64,000 bases of DNA from Batillaria attramentaria (GCA_018292915.2 JACVVK020000001.1:2878501-2942500), one strand, 5' to 3'; counted from the first letter of the stretch, positions 1-21,703 are shown. Made by a program: numbers and translations. The notes: a model not told the origin generated them from the letters alone.

Positions 1-94
1 CACGGTAGCGCAGTGAGCGCCATTTCCCCACTGTGCACAGAGGTACTTTCCACTGAAAGACTCTGTGCCCCAGAGAGTGGGATGCTTGTTCATG

Positions 95-368
95 TCTTGT
101 GATTTCCCTTTTGGCTTTGTGACTTCTCCGACTGAATTATTTTTCACATGAAATCTGGAAGATCTAGAGGGCTGATGAAATGTCGGAAGCAGTGGCGATA
201 CTTGCAGATTTTGTCTGTGAACCAAAGATTTGACGTCAGCCTCACGCTGCTCGTCTGACAGATGATACTTCTACATATATTATCTTGTGATTTCCTTGTT
301 GCTTTTGTGACTTCCATGACTGAATTAATTTTGACATAAAATCTGGAAGATCTAGAGAGCTGATGAAA
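95..368. repeat. Direct repeat, about 86 bp, two copies
   Basis: Copies at 95-180 and 283-368 both begin TCTTGTGATTTCC and end GCTGATGAAA, with a similar interior and 188 bp periodicity. No coding potential is seen. The rest of 1-900 holds nothing I recognise. Confidence 0.7.
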
Positions 369-910
369 CGTGGGCTTAAGTGCCTTGGTTTGTACTTACG
401 AAATTGCAGTATTGGAACTTTTTTGACTGGCGCTTCTCGCAGAAACGTGAAAAATGTGTTTATCTAAAAGCTCTGTTATTCTTAATACTAAAGCTATAAT
501 AGTGCAGCAGTTCATGTCATATGTGCAGTTGGTACAAGTGACAAAAATACCGGAATGATGAGTAATTTAAAGGAGTCTTTTCACAGATATTTGGCCTTAT
601 ATGCAAACCACCCCTACCTCGGAAATATTTTTCTTACACAAAACCTGTCAGAGCTACATAGCTGTGCTACGAAAACAGGCAGTATAATTGGATGATCTTC
701 CCAATTTCAGAAAATGAAGCCATTTGAACATTTTTTTCGAAAAAAAATCGTAACATGACCGATTTTGAAAAATCGGCGATAACTCTTTTGAAAATGCAGT
801 AGGCTAAAAATCGTGAAAAATAGGTCTGGAGAAGGTGAATTCCCATTTTATCTCAAAGTAAAAAAGGCCTCCAACGAGGTGGTTTAGGAGATAGCCATCA
901 TTACATCCGT

Positions 911-911
<1 letters not shown>

Positions 912-943
<32 letters not shown>
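912..943. repeat. (CA)n microsatellite
   Basis: Uninterrupted CA repeat. The flanks show no gene. Confidence 0.9.
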
Positions 944-948
<5 letters not shown>

Positions 949-1119
949 TTCGCGCCAAAAAGAACGCAGCAGCAAAGTGTGCACGTAAGGTGTCTATGAC
1001 GCAGATTTCGTTACGTCACTGTGTGCGTGAAAGTAAGTATTGTGTGGAGAAACGTCACAGTCTTGTTTTGTATCACTGAAACTTGCTGCTGCGCGTAGCA
1101 AAATCTGCCCCGTCTCATA

Positions 1120-1147
1120 AAGTTGTTTCTCTATAGAGAAACAACTT
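1120..1147. repeat. 28-bp perfect palindrome
   Basis: AAGTTGTTTCTCTA is followed directly by its exact reverse complement. It lies in gene-free DNA; a second imperfect hairpin (CGAGGTTAG / CTAACCTCG) lies at about 1284-1326. Confidence 0.8.
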
Positions 1148-1567
1148 AAAAAGGAAGCGAAGAAAGGAAGAAAAAATCCTTCTATAACGGCTTAGGCACC
1201 TTGCTGGAATGGGCCCGCTTCTTGATTTGAAACAAAAAAAAAAAAAAAAAAAACAGAAAATTTAACCCTAGAGCTAGTTTAGTTCGAGGTTAGACTCTAA
1301 CCAAGGGCTAAAAGCCCTAACCTCGACTATTGCATACGGGCCCTGGAAAATTGTAAACTGTGGGTCTTTAAATACTCGTACCAAATATTGACTATGATTT
1401 CGGGGGGGGGGGGGGGGCACATCTCACACACACACACAGACTACCTCACTGTCACATTATCTGCAGTATTTGTCTCTGTTATCACCACTCATTGCTTCTC
1501 AACCCACAACACGCCTTCTCAACGTAACTACAGGCATGCAAGCCGTTTCGTACCGTAAACGTTAGTG

Positions 1568-2985
1568 CTTTGGCCCAAGCGGGTGGGTGGATGTTTGGGA
1601 GTTTACTTTGGCTCAAGCGGGTGGGTGGATGTTTGGGAGTTTACTTTGGCTCAAGCGGGTGGGTGGATGTTTGGGAGCTTACTTTGGCTCAAGCGGGTGG
1701 GTGGATGTTTGGGAGTTTACTTTGGCTCAAGCGGGTGGGTGGATGTTTGGGAGTTTACTTTGGCTCAAGCGGGTGGGTGGATGTTTGGGAGCTTACTTTG
1801 GCTCAAGCGGGTGGGTGGATGTTTGGGAGTTTACTTTGGCTCAAGCGGGTGGGTGGATGTTTGGGAGTTTACTTTGGCTCAAGCGGGTGGGTGGATGCTT
1901 GGGAGTTTACTTTGGCTCAAGCGGGTGGGTGGATGTTTGGGAGTTTACTTTGGCTCAAGCGGGTGGGTGGATGTTTGGGAGCTTACTTTGGCTCAAGCGG
2001 GTGGGTGGATGTTTGGGAGTTTACTTTGGCTCAAGCGGGTGGGTGGATGTTTGGGAGTTTACTTTGGCTCAAGCGGGTGGGTGGATGTTTGGGAGTTTAC
2101 TTTGGCTCAAGCGGGTGGGTGGATGTTTGGGAGTTTACTTTGGCTCAAGCGGGTGGGTGGATGTTTGGGAGTTTACTTTGGCTCAAGCGGGTGGGTGGAT
2201 GTTTGGGAGTTTACTTTGGCTCAAGCGGGTGGGTGGATGTTTGGGAGTTTACTTTGGCTCAAGCGGGTGGGTGGATGTTTGGGAGCTTACTTTGGCTCAA
2301 GCGGGTGGGTGGATGTTTGGGAGCTTACTTTGGCTCAAGCGGGTGGGTGGATGTTTGGGAGCTTACTTTGGCTCAAGCGGGTGGGTGGATGTTTGGGAGT
2401 TTACTTTGGCTCAAGCGGGTGGGTGGATGTTTGGGAGTTTACTTTGGCTCAAGCGGGTGGGTGGATGTTTGGGAGTTTACTTTGGCTCAAGCGGGTGGGT
2501 GGATGTTTGGGAGTTTACTTTGGCTCAAGCGGGTGGGTGGATGTTTGGGAGTTTACTTTGGCCCAAGCGGGTGGGTGGATGTTTGGGAGTTTACTTTGGC
2601 CCAAGCGGGTGGGTGGATGTTTGGGAGTTTACTTTGGCTCAAGCGGGTGGGTGGATGTTTGGGAGTTTACTTTGGCTCAAGCGGGTGGGTGGATGTTTGG
2701 GAGTTTACTTTGGCTCAAGCGGGTGGGTGGATGTTTGGGAGCTTACTTTGGCTCAAGCGGGTGGGTGGATGTTTGGGAGCTTACTTTGGCTCAAGCGGGT
2801 GGGTGGATGTTTGGGAGCTTACTTTGGCTCAAGCGGGTGGGTGGATGTTTGGGAGCTTACTTTGGCTCAAGCGGGTGGGTGGATGTTTGGGAGCTTACTT
2901 TGGCTCAAGCGGGTGGGTGGATGTTTGGGAGTTTACTTTGGCTCAAGCGGGTGGGTGGATGCTTGGGAGTTTACTTTGGCTCAAG
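1568..2985. repeat. 38-bp tandem array (minisatellite), about 37 copies
   Basis: The unit reads CTTTGGCTCAAGCGGG then TGGGTGGATGTTTGGGAGTTTA and repeats about 37 times with very few variants: GAGTTT/GAGCTT, GGCTCAA/GGCCCAA and ATGTTT/ATGCTT. Because 38 is not a multiple of three, all three plus-strand frames stay open for about 500 codons; this is a property of the array and not a gene. The segment GGGTGGGTGGATGTTTGGG resembles the reverse complement of the 3' end of the tRNA-derived SINE found throughout the window. Confidence 0.95.
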
Positions 2986-3229
2986 GAATTAAACACATTG
3001 CTTTTGCATGCAAGAGAAAGGTTGTACTCTTCCCTCGTAGCATGTGGTGTTTCACTTCAACGGTCACTCTTCGTATGAAAATCAGTCTGGGTTGAGTGAA
3101 TGTTTGTTTGTTTGCTTGCTTGCTTGCTTGCTTGCCATATACGTGTAATTGTTTCTATCCTTTCTTTATGATGATAATGATGACGACGACGATGACGACG
3201 ACGATGATGATGATGATGATGATGATGGT

Positions 3230-3452
3230 AAGCGCATTAATATAGGCGTTTTATCCCAAATATTTCGCTCAAAGCGCCGCGAGCAAAACCCAACACGTAC
3301 GCTCACGTGATCGAATCACACGCATTCTCTAACACACTGGACATGTACACATCACAATCACGTGGTGCGAAGGGCCAGCTCAGCAGTTTAAGCTTCGGTA
3401 TTTTAGGATTGCATTTATTTTTTCATTGTGTGGGCTGAACATTTCCAAAGCA
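3230..3452 (-). mobile_element. SINE family B, 3' fragment
   Basis: This segment matches the 3' body of the second tRNA-derived SINE family, including the CGCTCACGTGA and AATCACGTGGTGCGAAGGG blocks and the GGGCTGAACATTTCCAAAGC block. The tRNA-like head is missing. A GAT/GAC trinucleotide run precedes it. Confidence 0.7.
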
Positions 3453-3848
3453 TCTTTCTCCTCTTTTCTTTCTTTCTTTCTTTCTTTCTGATTTTGTTTG
3501 GTTTTCTTTCTGACTCTCTTTTGTCTTCTGTTCCATTGCTTGCGTTTGGCGCAGCCGATTTATGGCAGATTCCAACCATTTTTTCCTCCAGTCGTGGTCA
3601 TCTATACCCGTATGCAAGTGCTGTATGATTTTCATTGAACGCCCAACTCATACACGCCCATACACTATCTCCACAACACTCTGACAAACATACACCTTCA
3701 CGGTAATAGGCGTCTATGTACGCAAGAAAACTGCACTATTTTAGTAAAGTTCAGGATTTCATAACTCGTGCAGCACTTCTTTGGCCACGTAATACTCCCT
3801 GAACAGCGTCTAGCGCAGCCCAGCGGAGATTTTTTTTTTTCACACTGA

Positions 3849-3849
<1 letters not shown>

Positions 3850-3914
<65 letters not shown>
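3850..3914. repeat. (CT)n microsatellite
   Basis: Long CT run with no recognisable gene around it. Confidence 0.9.
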
Positions 3915-3916
<2 letters not shown>

Positions 3917-4098
3917 TTATTAACACCCAACATGTACATATTTACATAATCATGTTAGTTTGCATTTAATCAATTCTGTTCCTTGGTTATCTTTGTCATC
4001 TGTTTTAGCTATTATGCTTATTCGCCGCCTTCTTGTATTTCAGTTTTAATGTCGATGATATGTATAATTCTTAGCTTACTTTTACTCTCGTACTGTAG

Positions 4099-4199
4099 TC
4101 TAGCAACGGCAAGGTTGCAAACTGGCCTTTTGACCAAACTCTTCTACCGTTGGAAAATAAAGGATTGTGATTGTGATTGTGATTGTGATTGTCTCTCTC
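4099..4199 (+). mobile_element. Retroelement 3' tail ending in (GATTGT)n
   Basis: The segment contains AGCAACGGCAAGGTTGCAAA, then CTTCTACCGTTGGAAAATAA and a GATTGT repeat. A closely similar tail occurs at 17360-17440 (ending in CAT repeats) and a related one near 60540-60630 (ending in AAAGTC repeats). A conserved tail followed by a variable simple repeat is typical of non-LTR retrotransposons or their SINEs. Confidence 0.5.
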
Positions 4200-4832
4200 T
4201 CTCTCTCTCACTCTCTCCCCCCCCCCCCCCCTTTAGTGTTAATGTATCAGATTTTAGGATTAATTTAGTCTACCATTGCAATACCGCTACATTGTGTTTG
4301 TTTCGCTCTGAGCATTAATGTAATGTTTGCTTGTTCATACTCATTAATTGTTCAGTTATATCAAGTTCCGTATCGCAATAAACTTGTTTAAATCAAACGT
4401 CCAATACAGACTTTTTTTTGTAAAAGATGGGGAATCTCAAAAATTTATACAAAGTTAATTATATCACTTATCTGCGTTTATGAACTTCAAAACTTTGAAA
4501 CTTTACGGTACGACATTTATGGGGTCATGTGGTCAAACACGTGAGACAACGTAGGCATTTGGACTCCCTCATAATCAACAGCCTGCATTTTAGACAGATA
4601 CCTGAACAGCATCCAGGTCTAATTCTCTAAGTGTGTCACTACACAATATCGAATAATTTACAACTTGGATTAAAAAAAAAAATGTGTTCGAAAAAGGAGG
4701 TAAGTTATATTTTCTCTTCGGTTACTAATTTCATGTATGTATATTTCGTTCAGTACTGAACGACCGTGTGAGCTTGTTCGATGTCTTCTGTGCGCCATTT
4801 TTTAAAATTTCATTTATTTATTTTTATCAATT

Positions 4833-4871
<39 letters not shown>

Positions 4872-5056
4872 GGGTGTGTGTGTGTGTGTGGGGGGGGGGG
4901 GGGTCGTGACATTCTTCCTTCTCATCCCCTTCTCATTTCTTTGCATCAAGGACGCCTAGACTGGTTGGAGGTGGAGGGGAAGGGGAGGGGGTGAGGGCGG
5001 GAGGGGGTGAGTGTGTGTGTGTGTGGGGGGGGGGGAGGAGGTTGGAGGGTTCTAGC

Positions 5057-5165
5057 CTCGAAGTGTATATGGAACTCGCTGCCAGTCTTACTCGTACTCC
5101 GTTCTCTTTCCACAATGTCTCAGTTTAAATCAAACATGAAAACTTACCTTTTCCCGCCAAGCCTT
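5057..5165 (+). mobile_element. Non-LTR retrotransposon ORF2 C-terminal remnant
   Basis: The plus frame reads IWNSLPVLLVLRSLSTM then SQFKSNMKTYLF. The pattern WNSLP, a spacer, then FK..LKTYLF is the usual C-terminal end of the reverse-transcriptase ORF of many animal LINEs. Only this end remains. Confidence 0.55.
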
Positions 5166-5506
5166 TTGACAGTTAAGTGTTTTAATGTTCATTACTTCAG
5201 CGCTGACAACCATAATCATAACTAACAGAATTTCCGTGCACAAGCGCACTGTGTGCACAGAACACATTCGTTTCAGGAATGTCGTGAAATCGTGCAGACT
5301 TTTATGCACACGTCTGAGTGCCGTAAGGAACCAAAAATTACTTATAATCAAAGTGCATTCTATCACATGTCTGTGAAATCTGCGTGCGTCCGCCCGCAAA
5401 AGAGATATGCATTAATTTAAAGCGCAGATGAGAACAAACATTCACTGCATAGTTTAGCAGAGCACGTAGTGTTCAGGCAGCCTATGCAATCAATGTAATT
5501 ATGTGA

Positions 5507-5893
5507 ACATAATAATAATAACAATGATATTAAGTATCATAGAGGCGCTTTACCCAATTTCATGAATCATCCAAAAGCGCCGCGAACTGAACCCAACACG
5601 CACGCTCACGTGAATCACACGCATTCTCACATTGGACATGAACACATTACAACCACTTCGTGCAAAGGGTCATCTCAGCTATTTAAGTTTCGGAATTTAG
5701 AATTGCATTTATTTTCAAATTTTGTGGGATGAACATGCCAAAAGCGGAGGGGGAGGAAGCCGGAGTACCCGCAGAGAACCCACGACGAACGGCCCGAATG
5801 AACGGAGCCGCATACGAGAAGGAAAATTTTCTTTGTCCCGAGTGGGACTCGAACCTCAAATCTTGCATCAGAGACGAAGTTTGTGTTGCTGTT
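5507..5893 (-). mobile_element. SINE family B, near full length
   Basis: In minus orientation this carries a tRNA-like head with a degenerate B box (GAGGTTCGAGTCCC), a shared body and a 3' end of the GCGCC-TAT type followed by an AT-rich (TAA)n tail. It matches the copies at 8826-9110, 19655-20035, 20040-20445 and 40291-40620. Confidence 0.75.
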
Positions 5894-5982
5894 ATGAGGG
5901 TGATGTTTATGACGTATGTGTGAGAAATGTATAGTGAGGGCGATGTTGATACTAATATACTTACACATTGACACAGGCGCAC

Positions 5983-6100
<118 letters not shown>

Positions 6101-6257
6101 GGGGGGTGTGGGGGGGTGTATCATGGCTTTAAAAGCCCCTTGGGCTCAAAGCCGGAAATAAAATCTTTCTTGGCAAATCTTTCTTTCTTGGCTTAACTAC
6201 TAGACCACCGACCGCCCCACAGCTGATATTCTGTTGCTGTTGTTTATTTCCTAGGCC

Positions 6258-16547
<10,290 letters not shown>

Positions 16548-17054
16548 CAACGAATTTGACCGGTGGATGTGGACAAAGAACGGCGGAAAAGAACTGCTGA
16601 TTTGACTGACGGATAAAGACAAACAATGTGTGAAAAGAACTTGGACCTGATTGACGGATAAAAATAAACAATGGCGGAAAAGAACAGTGGAACTGATTGT
16701 GGATATGGACGAAAGAGTGGGAATTATGGCGAAAAGGAACAGTGGATCTGACCAACGGATAAGGATAATTGATTGCGGAAAAGAACAGGGATACAGAAAA
16801 ATAATGGCGGAAAAGATCTGATTGGGGGTATCAAATTTCAGGGTGCATGTACAGTTCGGATTGAGACGGAACACCGCTTGCCTTGACTCTGTGAGATCAG
16901 TTGTGAAAGAAGGGATAAAATGTTTTGGTTGCACATCGTGGAAAACAATCAGTCCAGCTAACCAGTCATTATGTTTATCATTTCCAAACGGCTGCACACG
17001 AGTATGATGTGGTATCTAATCGTTAAATTACGCTATATAACTTGATATCCAACG

Positions 17055-17060
17055 AATAAA
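17055..17060 (+). terminator. Candidate polyadenylation signal of the SLC23 gene
   Basis: AATAAA about 510 bp after the stop codon, followed by a C/CT-rich tract. Position and strand suit the transporter; no transcript evidence is available. Confidence 0.4.
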
Positions 17061-17069
17061 CTATTCCAG

Positions 17070-17107
<38 letters not shown>

Positions 17108-17359
17108 TGTCATCGTGATGGATGGCACGTAACGTACGTTACGCGGCAACCTGTTATTTTAATCTTCTATTTTACATCATTTCAGTATTATATCAGTGAT
17201 TTGTGTTTACAAAGGTCGCACGTGTTTGTGTGTGAATGCGTTTGACCTGATGGACGATTTTCTCTATGGTTTTGTTTCTTGTAGTTTAGTGCATAATTTT
17301 CTGTGTTTATTTTTTTCTTTTATATTTTGCTCCATTTTTGCTTAGTAGATAGTCTCTGT

Positions 17360-17467
17360 AGTATTAGCAACGGCAAGTTTGCAAACTGGCGAATTTCTGT
17401 CAAAACTTTTACCGTTGATGAATAAAGTTTCATCATCATCATCATCATCTTCATCATCATCATCATC

Positions 17468-17533
<66 letters not shown>
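17360..17533 (+). mobile_element. Retroelement 3' tail with (CAT)n and (CT)n
   Basis: AGCAACGGCAAGTTTGCAAA, then TTTTACCGTTGATGAATAAA and CAT repeats running into a CT run. Same tail family as 4099-4199. Confidence 0.5.
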
Positions 17534-17535
<2 letters not shown>

Positions 17536-17973
17536 CACACCTACTTATTGATGTTAATAAGTTTATAAGAGGTATGCATTGACCCGGTTTCGAGCCGGCA
17601 TATCGGATATAAAAATACATTCCAAGAGGTATGAGGATCACATCGATGAATCATGACTGCTGTCCGTTCGAAGTGACCTCATACCTAGCAAATATTACAA
17701 CCGAGATTGTTTAGATTATCAAGCCTCTTTATGACTAGAAATACCGACGTGCTGTACAGTCTTGCACAGTTTGTGTATAGAGCCTTAAAGCGACGGGCGT
17801 GTGCATTCAACTAACATGCACATGTAAACGACCGCTATTTACTTTGAATCCACGGTGAAGTTTAATTTGAATTTTGATAGAGATTCGTATCTGTCACTGG
17901 TATACACCATGCAATACTTGTTGTAAACTCACCAATTTTAATGGGCCTGTGGCCTCTCAAATAAACTCATCAA

Positions 17974-17980
<7 letters not shown>

Positions 17981-18036
<56 letters not shown>
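17981..18036. repeat. (CT)n microsatellite
   Basis: CT run preceded by CAAATAAACTCATCAAACAA, possibly another retroelement end. Confidence 0.9.
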
Positions 18037-18040
<4 letters not shown>

Positions 18041-18173
18041 GTCTCAGTGTTAGCTCTACCAATGCTTTGATCATACATGTACTTGCATACTTCACAACTG
18101 TGAAGCCTAATCCCGCTAAAGTCCCGTTTAATGCCTTATCTTGACGTGAAAAAGCTTAGGTCAGTGCACTTTT

Positions 18174-18282
18174 CCGGCTGGGAACCAAGATTTATTTTAG
18201 CTACTTCCTCGCTGGCCAAGTCTTTGTTATCACCCGTACGTGGTGGAAACAACTTTAAACCCCGAACACCCACCCAACTTTC
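18174..18282 (+). mobile_element. SINE family A, diverged 3' fragment
   Basis: A diverged match to the SINE A body: CCGGCTGGGAACCAAGAT, CTTTGTTATCACCCGTACG and AACACCCACCCAAC. The head is missing. Confidence 0.5.
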
Positions 18283-18424
18283 AAGAGCCTCGTCTCGTAA
18301 TAAGTGCGTACGACAAACATTAGATCGTGCACAGCACTGTCCAACTGTGTGTCCGTTCTTCTCACTCGAAATATTGGTTAGTGCAATGACGCACCGCCCT
18401 CCTGCCCACGCTCACCTTGGCTTG

Positions 18425-18657
18425 TATTAGAATTTCCCCCAACAAGAACCCGAGGCACTATATAGTGTTTGCTAACTACAAGCAGAAAGAGAAAATTTGA
18501 GGGAAGCTTGCATCCACGGCCACACACGCTCAGATCAAAGCGTTAACGGTATGTCAAAAACAAAAACAACAAAACAATGTGCAATACACGTACATTTAAA
18601 GAAAAACCCCCAAAACACTTACAAAACTTTATCATCTGTGAAAGGATATTATATGCA

Positions 18658-18723
<66 letters not shown>

Positions 18724-18900
18724 TAATATGGATAGATACAAATTTTCACCGATTTTTATGCAGTTAAAAAGTAGTATTGATTCCAAGAATGCATACACTG
18801 AAAAAGGGCTGGGTTGTTGTCTACTTATTTATTTATTTATTCACATTTATTATTATTATTATTTTTTATCTTAGTTGTTCTCCAGGCAACGTTCAACGTT
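18425..18900 (+). pseudogene. Decayed duplicate of the SLC23 penultimate intron and start of the following exon
   Basis: This block parallels 14965-15350 in order. Shared landmarks: ATTAGAATTTCC; TTGAGGGAAG then a GCCACACACGC block; a TG-rich stretch; TTTTCACCGATTTTTATGCAG; TTGATTCCAAGA; and finally CCAGGCAAC-TTCA, the acceptor and first bases of the exon at 15337. The copy then diverges, so no exon is intact. It suggests a partial 3' tandem duplication of the transporter gene. The flanks hold SINE A debris. Confidence 0.75.
18659..18722. repeat. (TG)n microsatellite
   Basis: TG run inside the SLC23-derived duplicate; the source intron has only a short TG stretch here (about 15170-15183). 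Confidence 0.95.
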
Positions 18901-19164
18901 CGTTCACCGCGTCCTTGTTAACACCCACCCACCCTTGAATAGTCTCGACTCGTACTGGGCATGAATGGCAAGACTCGATTGTGTTCAGCACTTCTCTAAC
19001 TTCAGCATAAATTGTGTGTCCGTTCTTCTCACTCGAGATTTCTTTTATATTAGAAGTCTCCCAAAACTAGCAAACACCAAGATTAACGGTTACTTGGCGG
19101 CTTTTATTGCAGCAAATATGATTATAATCAAAGTGCAACACTCCCATTTAGCCAAATTTAAATA

Positions 19165-19277
19165 ATAATAATAATGAATTGTACCTTATATAGCGCAACA
19201 TTCTCACAAAGTGACTCAGTGCGCGTACTCCCGCACTCATACCAACAAATGCGCGCACGCACGCACGCGCGCACGCA

Positions 19278-19309
<32 letters not shown>

Positions 19310-19550
19310 CAGAGCGGCTGAATCAAGAGGAGGTATGCGGACCTAGTCGAAAGCCAGCCGGAACAGATGCGGTTTTCAAGTCAGACGTGAAACGATCTAT
19401 GCCCGACTTAGGCCGGGCTTCCCCTCTCAGTAATCGATGTGGCGTCCCCGATCACTCATGGGTTGCCCGGACTATGCCCGACTGGTCTCTCAGGCCGGCA
19501 GGTAGTGTGTTCCAGACTGACGGAAATGAATTATGTTTTTGTTTTGTTCA
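19165..19550 (-). mobile_element. Non-LTR retrotransposon 3' fragment with (TAA)n tail
   Basis: On the minus strand it ends GCGCTATATAAGGTACAATTC followed by ATT/TAA repeats, with internal CA and CG-rich repeats. A similar TTATATAGCGCC end is at about 43500. The arms at 18938-18998 and 19552-19612 around it are inverted repeats that share ACTCGATTGTGTTCA. Confidence 0.5.
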
Positions 19551-19630
19551 GAGCTAGAGATTGCTTGAACACAATCGAGTCCTGCCATTCATGCCAATTA
19601 CGAGCCAAGGGTGAGTGGGTGTTTGGGTAT

Positions 19631-20460
19631 TTTATTCCACCGCGTGTGGGTGATAACAAAGGAGTGGTCGGTGGTCTAGTGGTTCAGAGACTTGTCACCA
19701 ATGCCAGAGGTCAGGGGTTCGAGTCCCACTCGGGGCAAAGAATTCTTCCTTCTCGTATGTGGCACCGTTCATGCGGGCCGATCGTCGGGGGTTCTCTCCG
19801 GGTACTCCGGCTTCCTCCTCCTCTGCTTTGGAAATGTTCAGCCCACCAAATTTGAAAAATAAATGCAGTTCTAAATTCCGAAATTTAAACAGCTAAGCTG
19901 ACCCTTTGCACTGCGTGACTGTAATGTGTTTATGTCAAGTGTGTGACAGAATGCGTGTGATTCACGTGAGCGTGCGTGTTGGGTTCATGAAATTGGGTAA
20001 AGCGCCTATATAATAATAATAATTATTATTATTATCATAATAGTAATGAGGATTGTGTAGGCGCTTTACCAGTTTCATGAATCAGCTCAAAGCTCCGCGA
20101 GCTGAACCCAACACGCACGCTCACATGAAGCACACGCATTCTCTCACACACTGGACATAAACACATTACAATCACGTGGTGCGAAGGGTCAGCTCAGCTA
20201 TTTAAATTTCGGAATTTAGAATTGCATTTATTTTTCAAATTTTGATGGGCTGAACATTTCCAAAGCAGAGGGGGTGGAAGCCGGAATACCCGGAGAGAAC
20301 CCCCGACGATCGGCCCGAATGAACGGTGCCACATACGAGAGGGAAAAATTCTTTGCCCCGAGTGGGACTCGAACCCCTGACCTCTCGCATTGGTGACAAG
20401 TCTCTGAACCACTAGATCACCGACCGCCCCTTTGTTACCACCCACACGTGGTGGAATAAA
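19631..20460. mobile_element. Head-out inverted pair of SINE family B copies (about 415-bp arms)
   Basis: A plus-oriented SINE B (about 19655-20015) is followed by a minus-oriented copy (about 20040-20445), tails meeting in a TAA/ATT tract near 20022. The head has TGGTCTAGTGG (matches the A-box consensus) and GGGTTCGAGTCCC (B box). The symmetry continues beyond the heads into SINE A-like sequence (TTATTCCACC and GTGTGGGTG on both sides), so the arms duplicate a composite unit. Confidence 0.85.
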
Positions 20461-20549
20461 CTTCTTTCTTTAATAGGACATGAGTATAGTTTATATCAAA
20501 CGTAATCATGAACTTTGAACTGTTTGCAGCTGCATTAAGCACCAACTCT

Positions 20550-20944
20550 TTAACCTTCCGGCTACGTCGCTAAAAAACTTCTTAGTCCTACATCGTGTGA
20601 AACAACTTACCCATGGTTTTTAAATAGGTAATTTTCGACTTATTCCTAGTCCTACGTCGTGGGATACAAATTTACCAATGGTTTTTATATAGGCAGATTG
20701 CAGCTTATTCCTAGTCCTACATCGTGGGAAACAAATTACCCATGGTTTTTATATAGGCAATTCACAACTTATTCTTTAATTACTCTGCTAATTACTCTGT
20801 TAAACAACACAATTTTTGGCATGAACATAGTCAAACCATTTATTGACAAAGTCATGAAATTTCAAAGGTAAATATTGACCAAGATACGTTCATCTAAAGC
20901 AATGTGTGTGCAACTTTTTACCCACGACGTCGTCCGAAGGTTAA
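20550..20944. mobile_element. piggyBac-like MITE with TTAA target duplications and internal 65-bp repeats
   Basis: TTAA at 20550-20553 and 20941-20944 flanks inverted ends CCTTCCGGCTACGTCG and CGACGTCGTCCGAAGG. TTAA duplication is characteristic of the piggyBac superfamily. Inside are three tandem units of about 65 bp containing TAGTCCTACATCGTG and ACCCATGGTTTTTATATAGG. There is no transposase, so the element is non-autonomous. Confidence 0.8.
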
Positions 20945-21509
20945 AATGTGTAAAAGAGAAAACTTTGCTGAAAATTAACGAAGCATATAAAAAAAAGATC
21001 TTCATCCCAATTTCCCAACACTGACGAAAACAGGACAAACTGGAGCCGTAATACATCCTTGTCTCTTCCGGTAGCCGGAAAAGGCTAGAGTTATCACTTG
21101 TCCATTTTCCGTGTTGACGAATCGCTGCACAAGGTCGCATTCACATCTGGGGCACTGTCAAAATAACTTCACACAAGAGTAAACTACAGATAAGAGTTAC
21201 CCACGAGCTGATGTAGATCGGTGTGCGTCTTGGTGACGAGCTTTCCCGTGTCTGTCAAGTATCGTCCCCTTATCGTCTGCACTACCAGTGGTTAGGAATA
21301 GGTGATGTTGGGCATATGCTGGGAACTGGTTTATTTGCGCCTAGAAGATAATAAATTGCAATATTTGCTGTATATGCGCTTAGTATCTATGTTTGTTTTA
21401 CCTAGTTGTAATTGCTATTTGTTTTCTTTTTTGTAATCGGGAGTTCGATAAATTAGCATGAAGGTGCAGCGTCTCCTGCATGTCCTAGGTTTATACTGCC
21501 CCGTCGACA

Positions 21510-21703
21510 GGGGAGCCGGGGTGGCCGAATGGTAGAGCGTTGGACTTCCAATGCTCGGGTCGTGAGTTCGAATCCCGGCTGGGGCCAAATATTTGTGCTG
21601 ACCTTTTCATCGTGGCCCCGTCTTTGATATCACCCGTATGTGGTGTAAAAGGACGTTAAACTCCCAAACACCCACCCACCCCCACCCCACCCACCCACCC
21701 CGT
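21510..21703 (+). mobile_element. SINE family A, full length
   Basis: tRNA-like head GGGGAGCCGGGGTGGCCGAA, A box TGGCCGAATGG, B-box region GAGTTCGAATCCC, and 3' end ACTCCCAAACACCCACCC. Imperfect flanking repeats CCGTCGACAG and CCGTAGACGAG may be the target duplication. Confidence 0.85.

Noticed and set aside
1565..3095. Three overlapping open frames of about 475-502 codons
   Set aside because: They are the three frames of a 38-bp tandem array; the unit length not divisible by three makes all frames repeat the same 38 residues. No gene.
21510..21590. tRNA gene
   Set aside because: The A- and B-box pattern belongs to the SINE head; no cloverleaf with paired acceptor stem is evident and the same sequence recurs in at least ten places with SINE bodies. 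The SINE B heads at 19655 and 40291 were rejected likewise.
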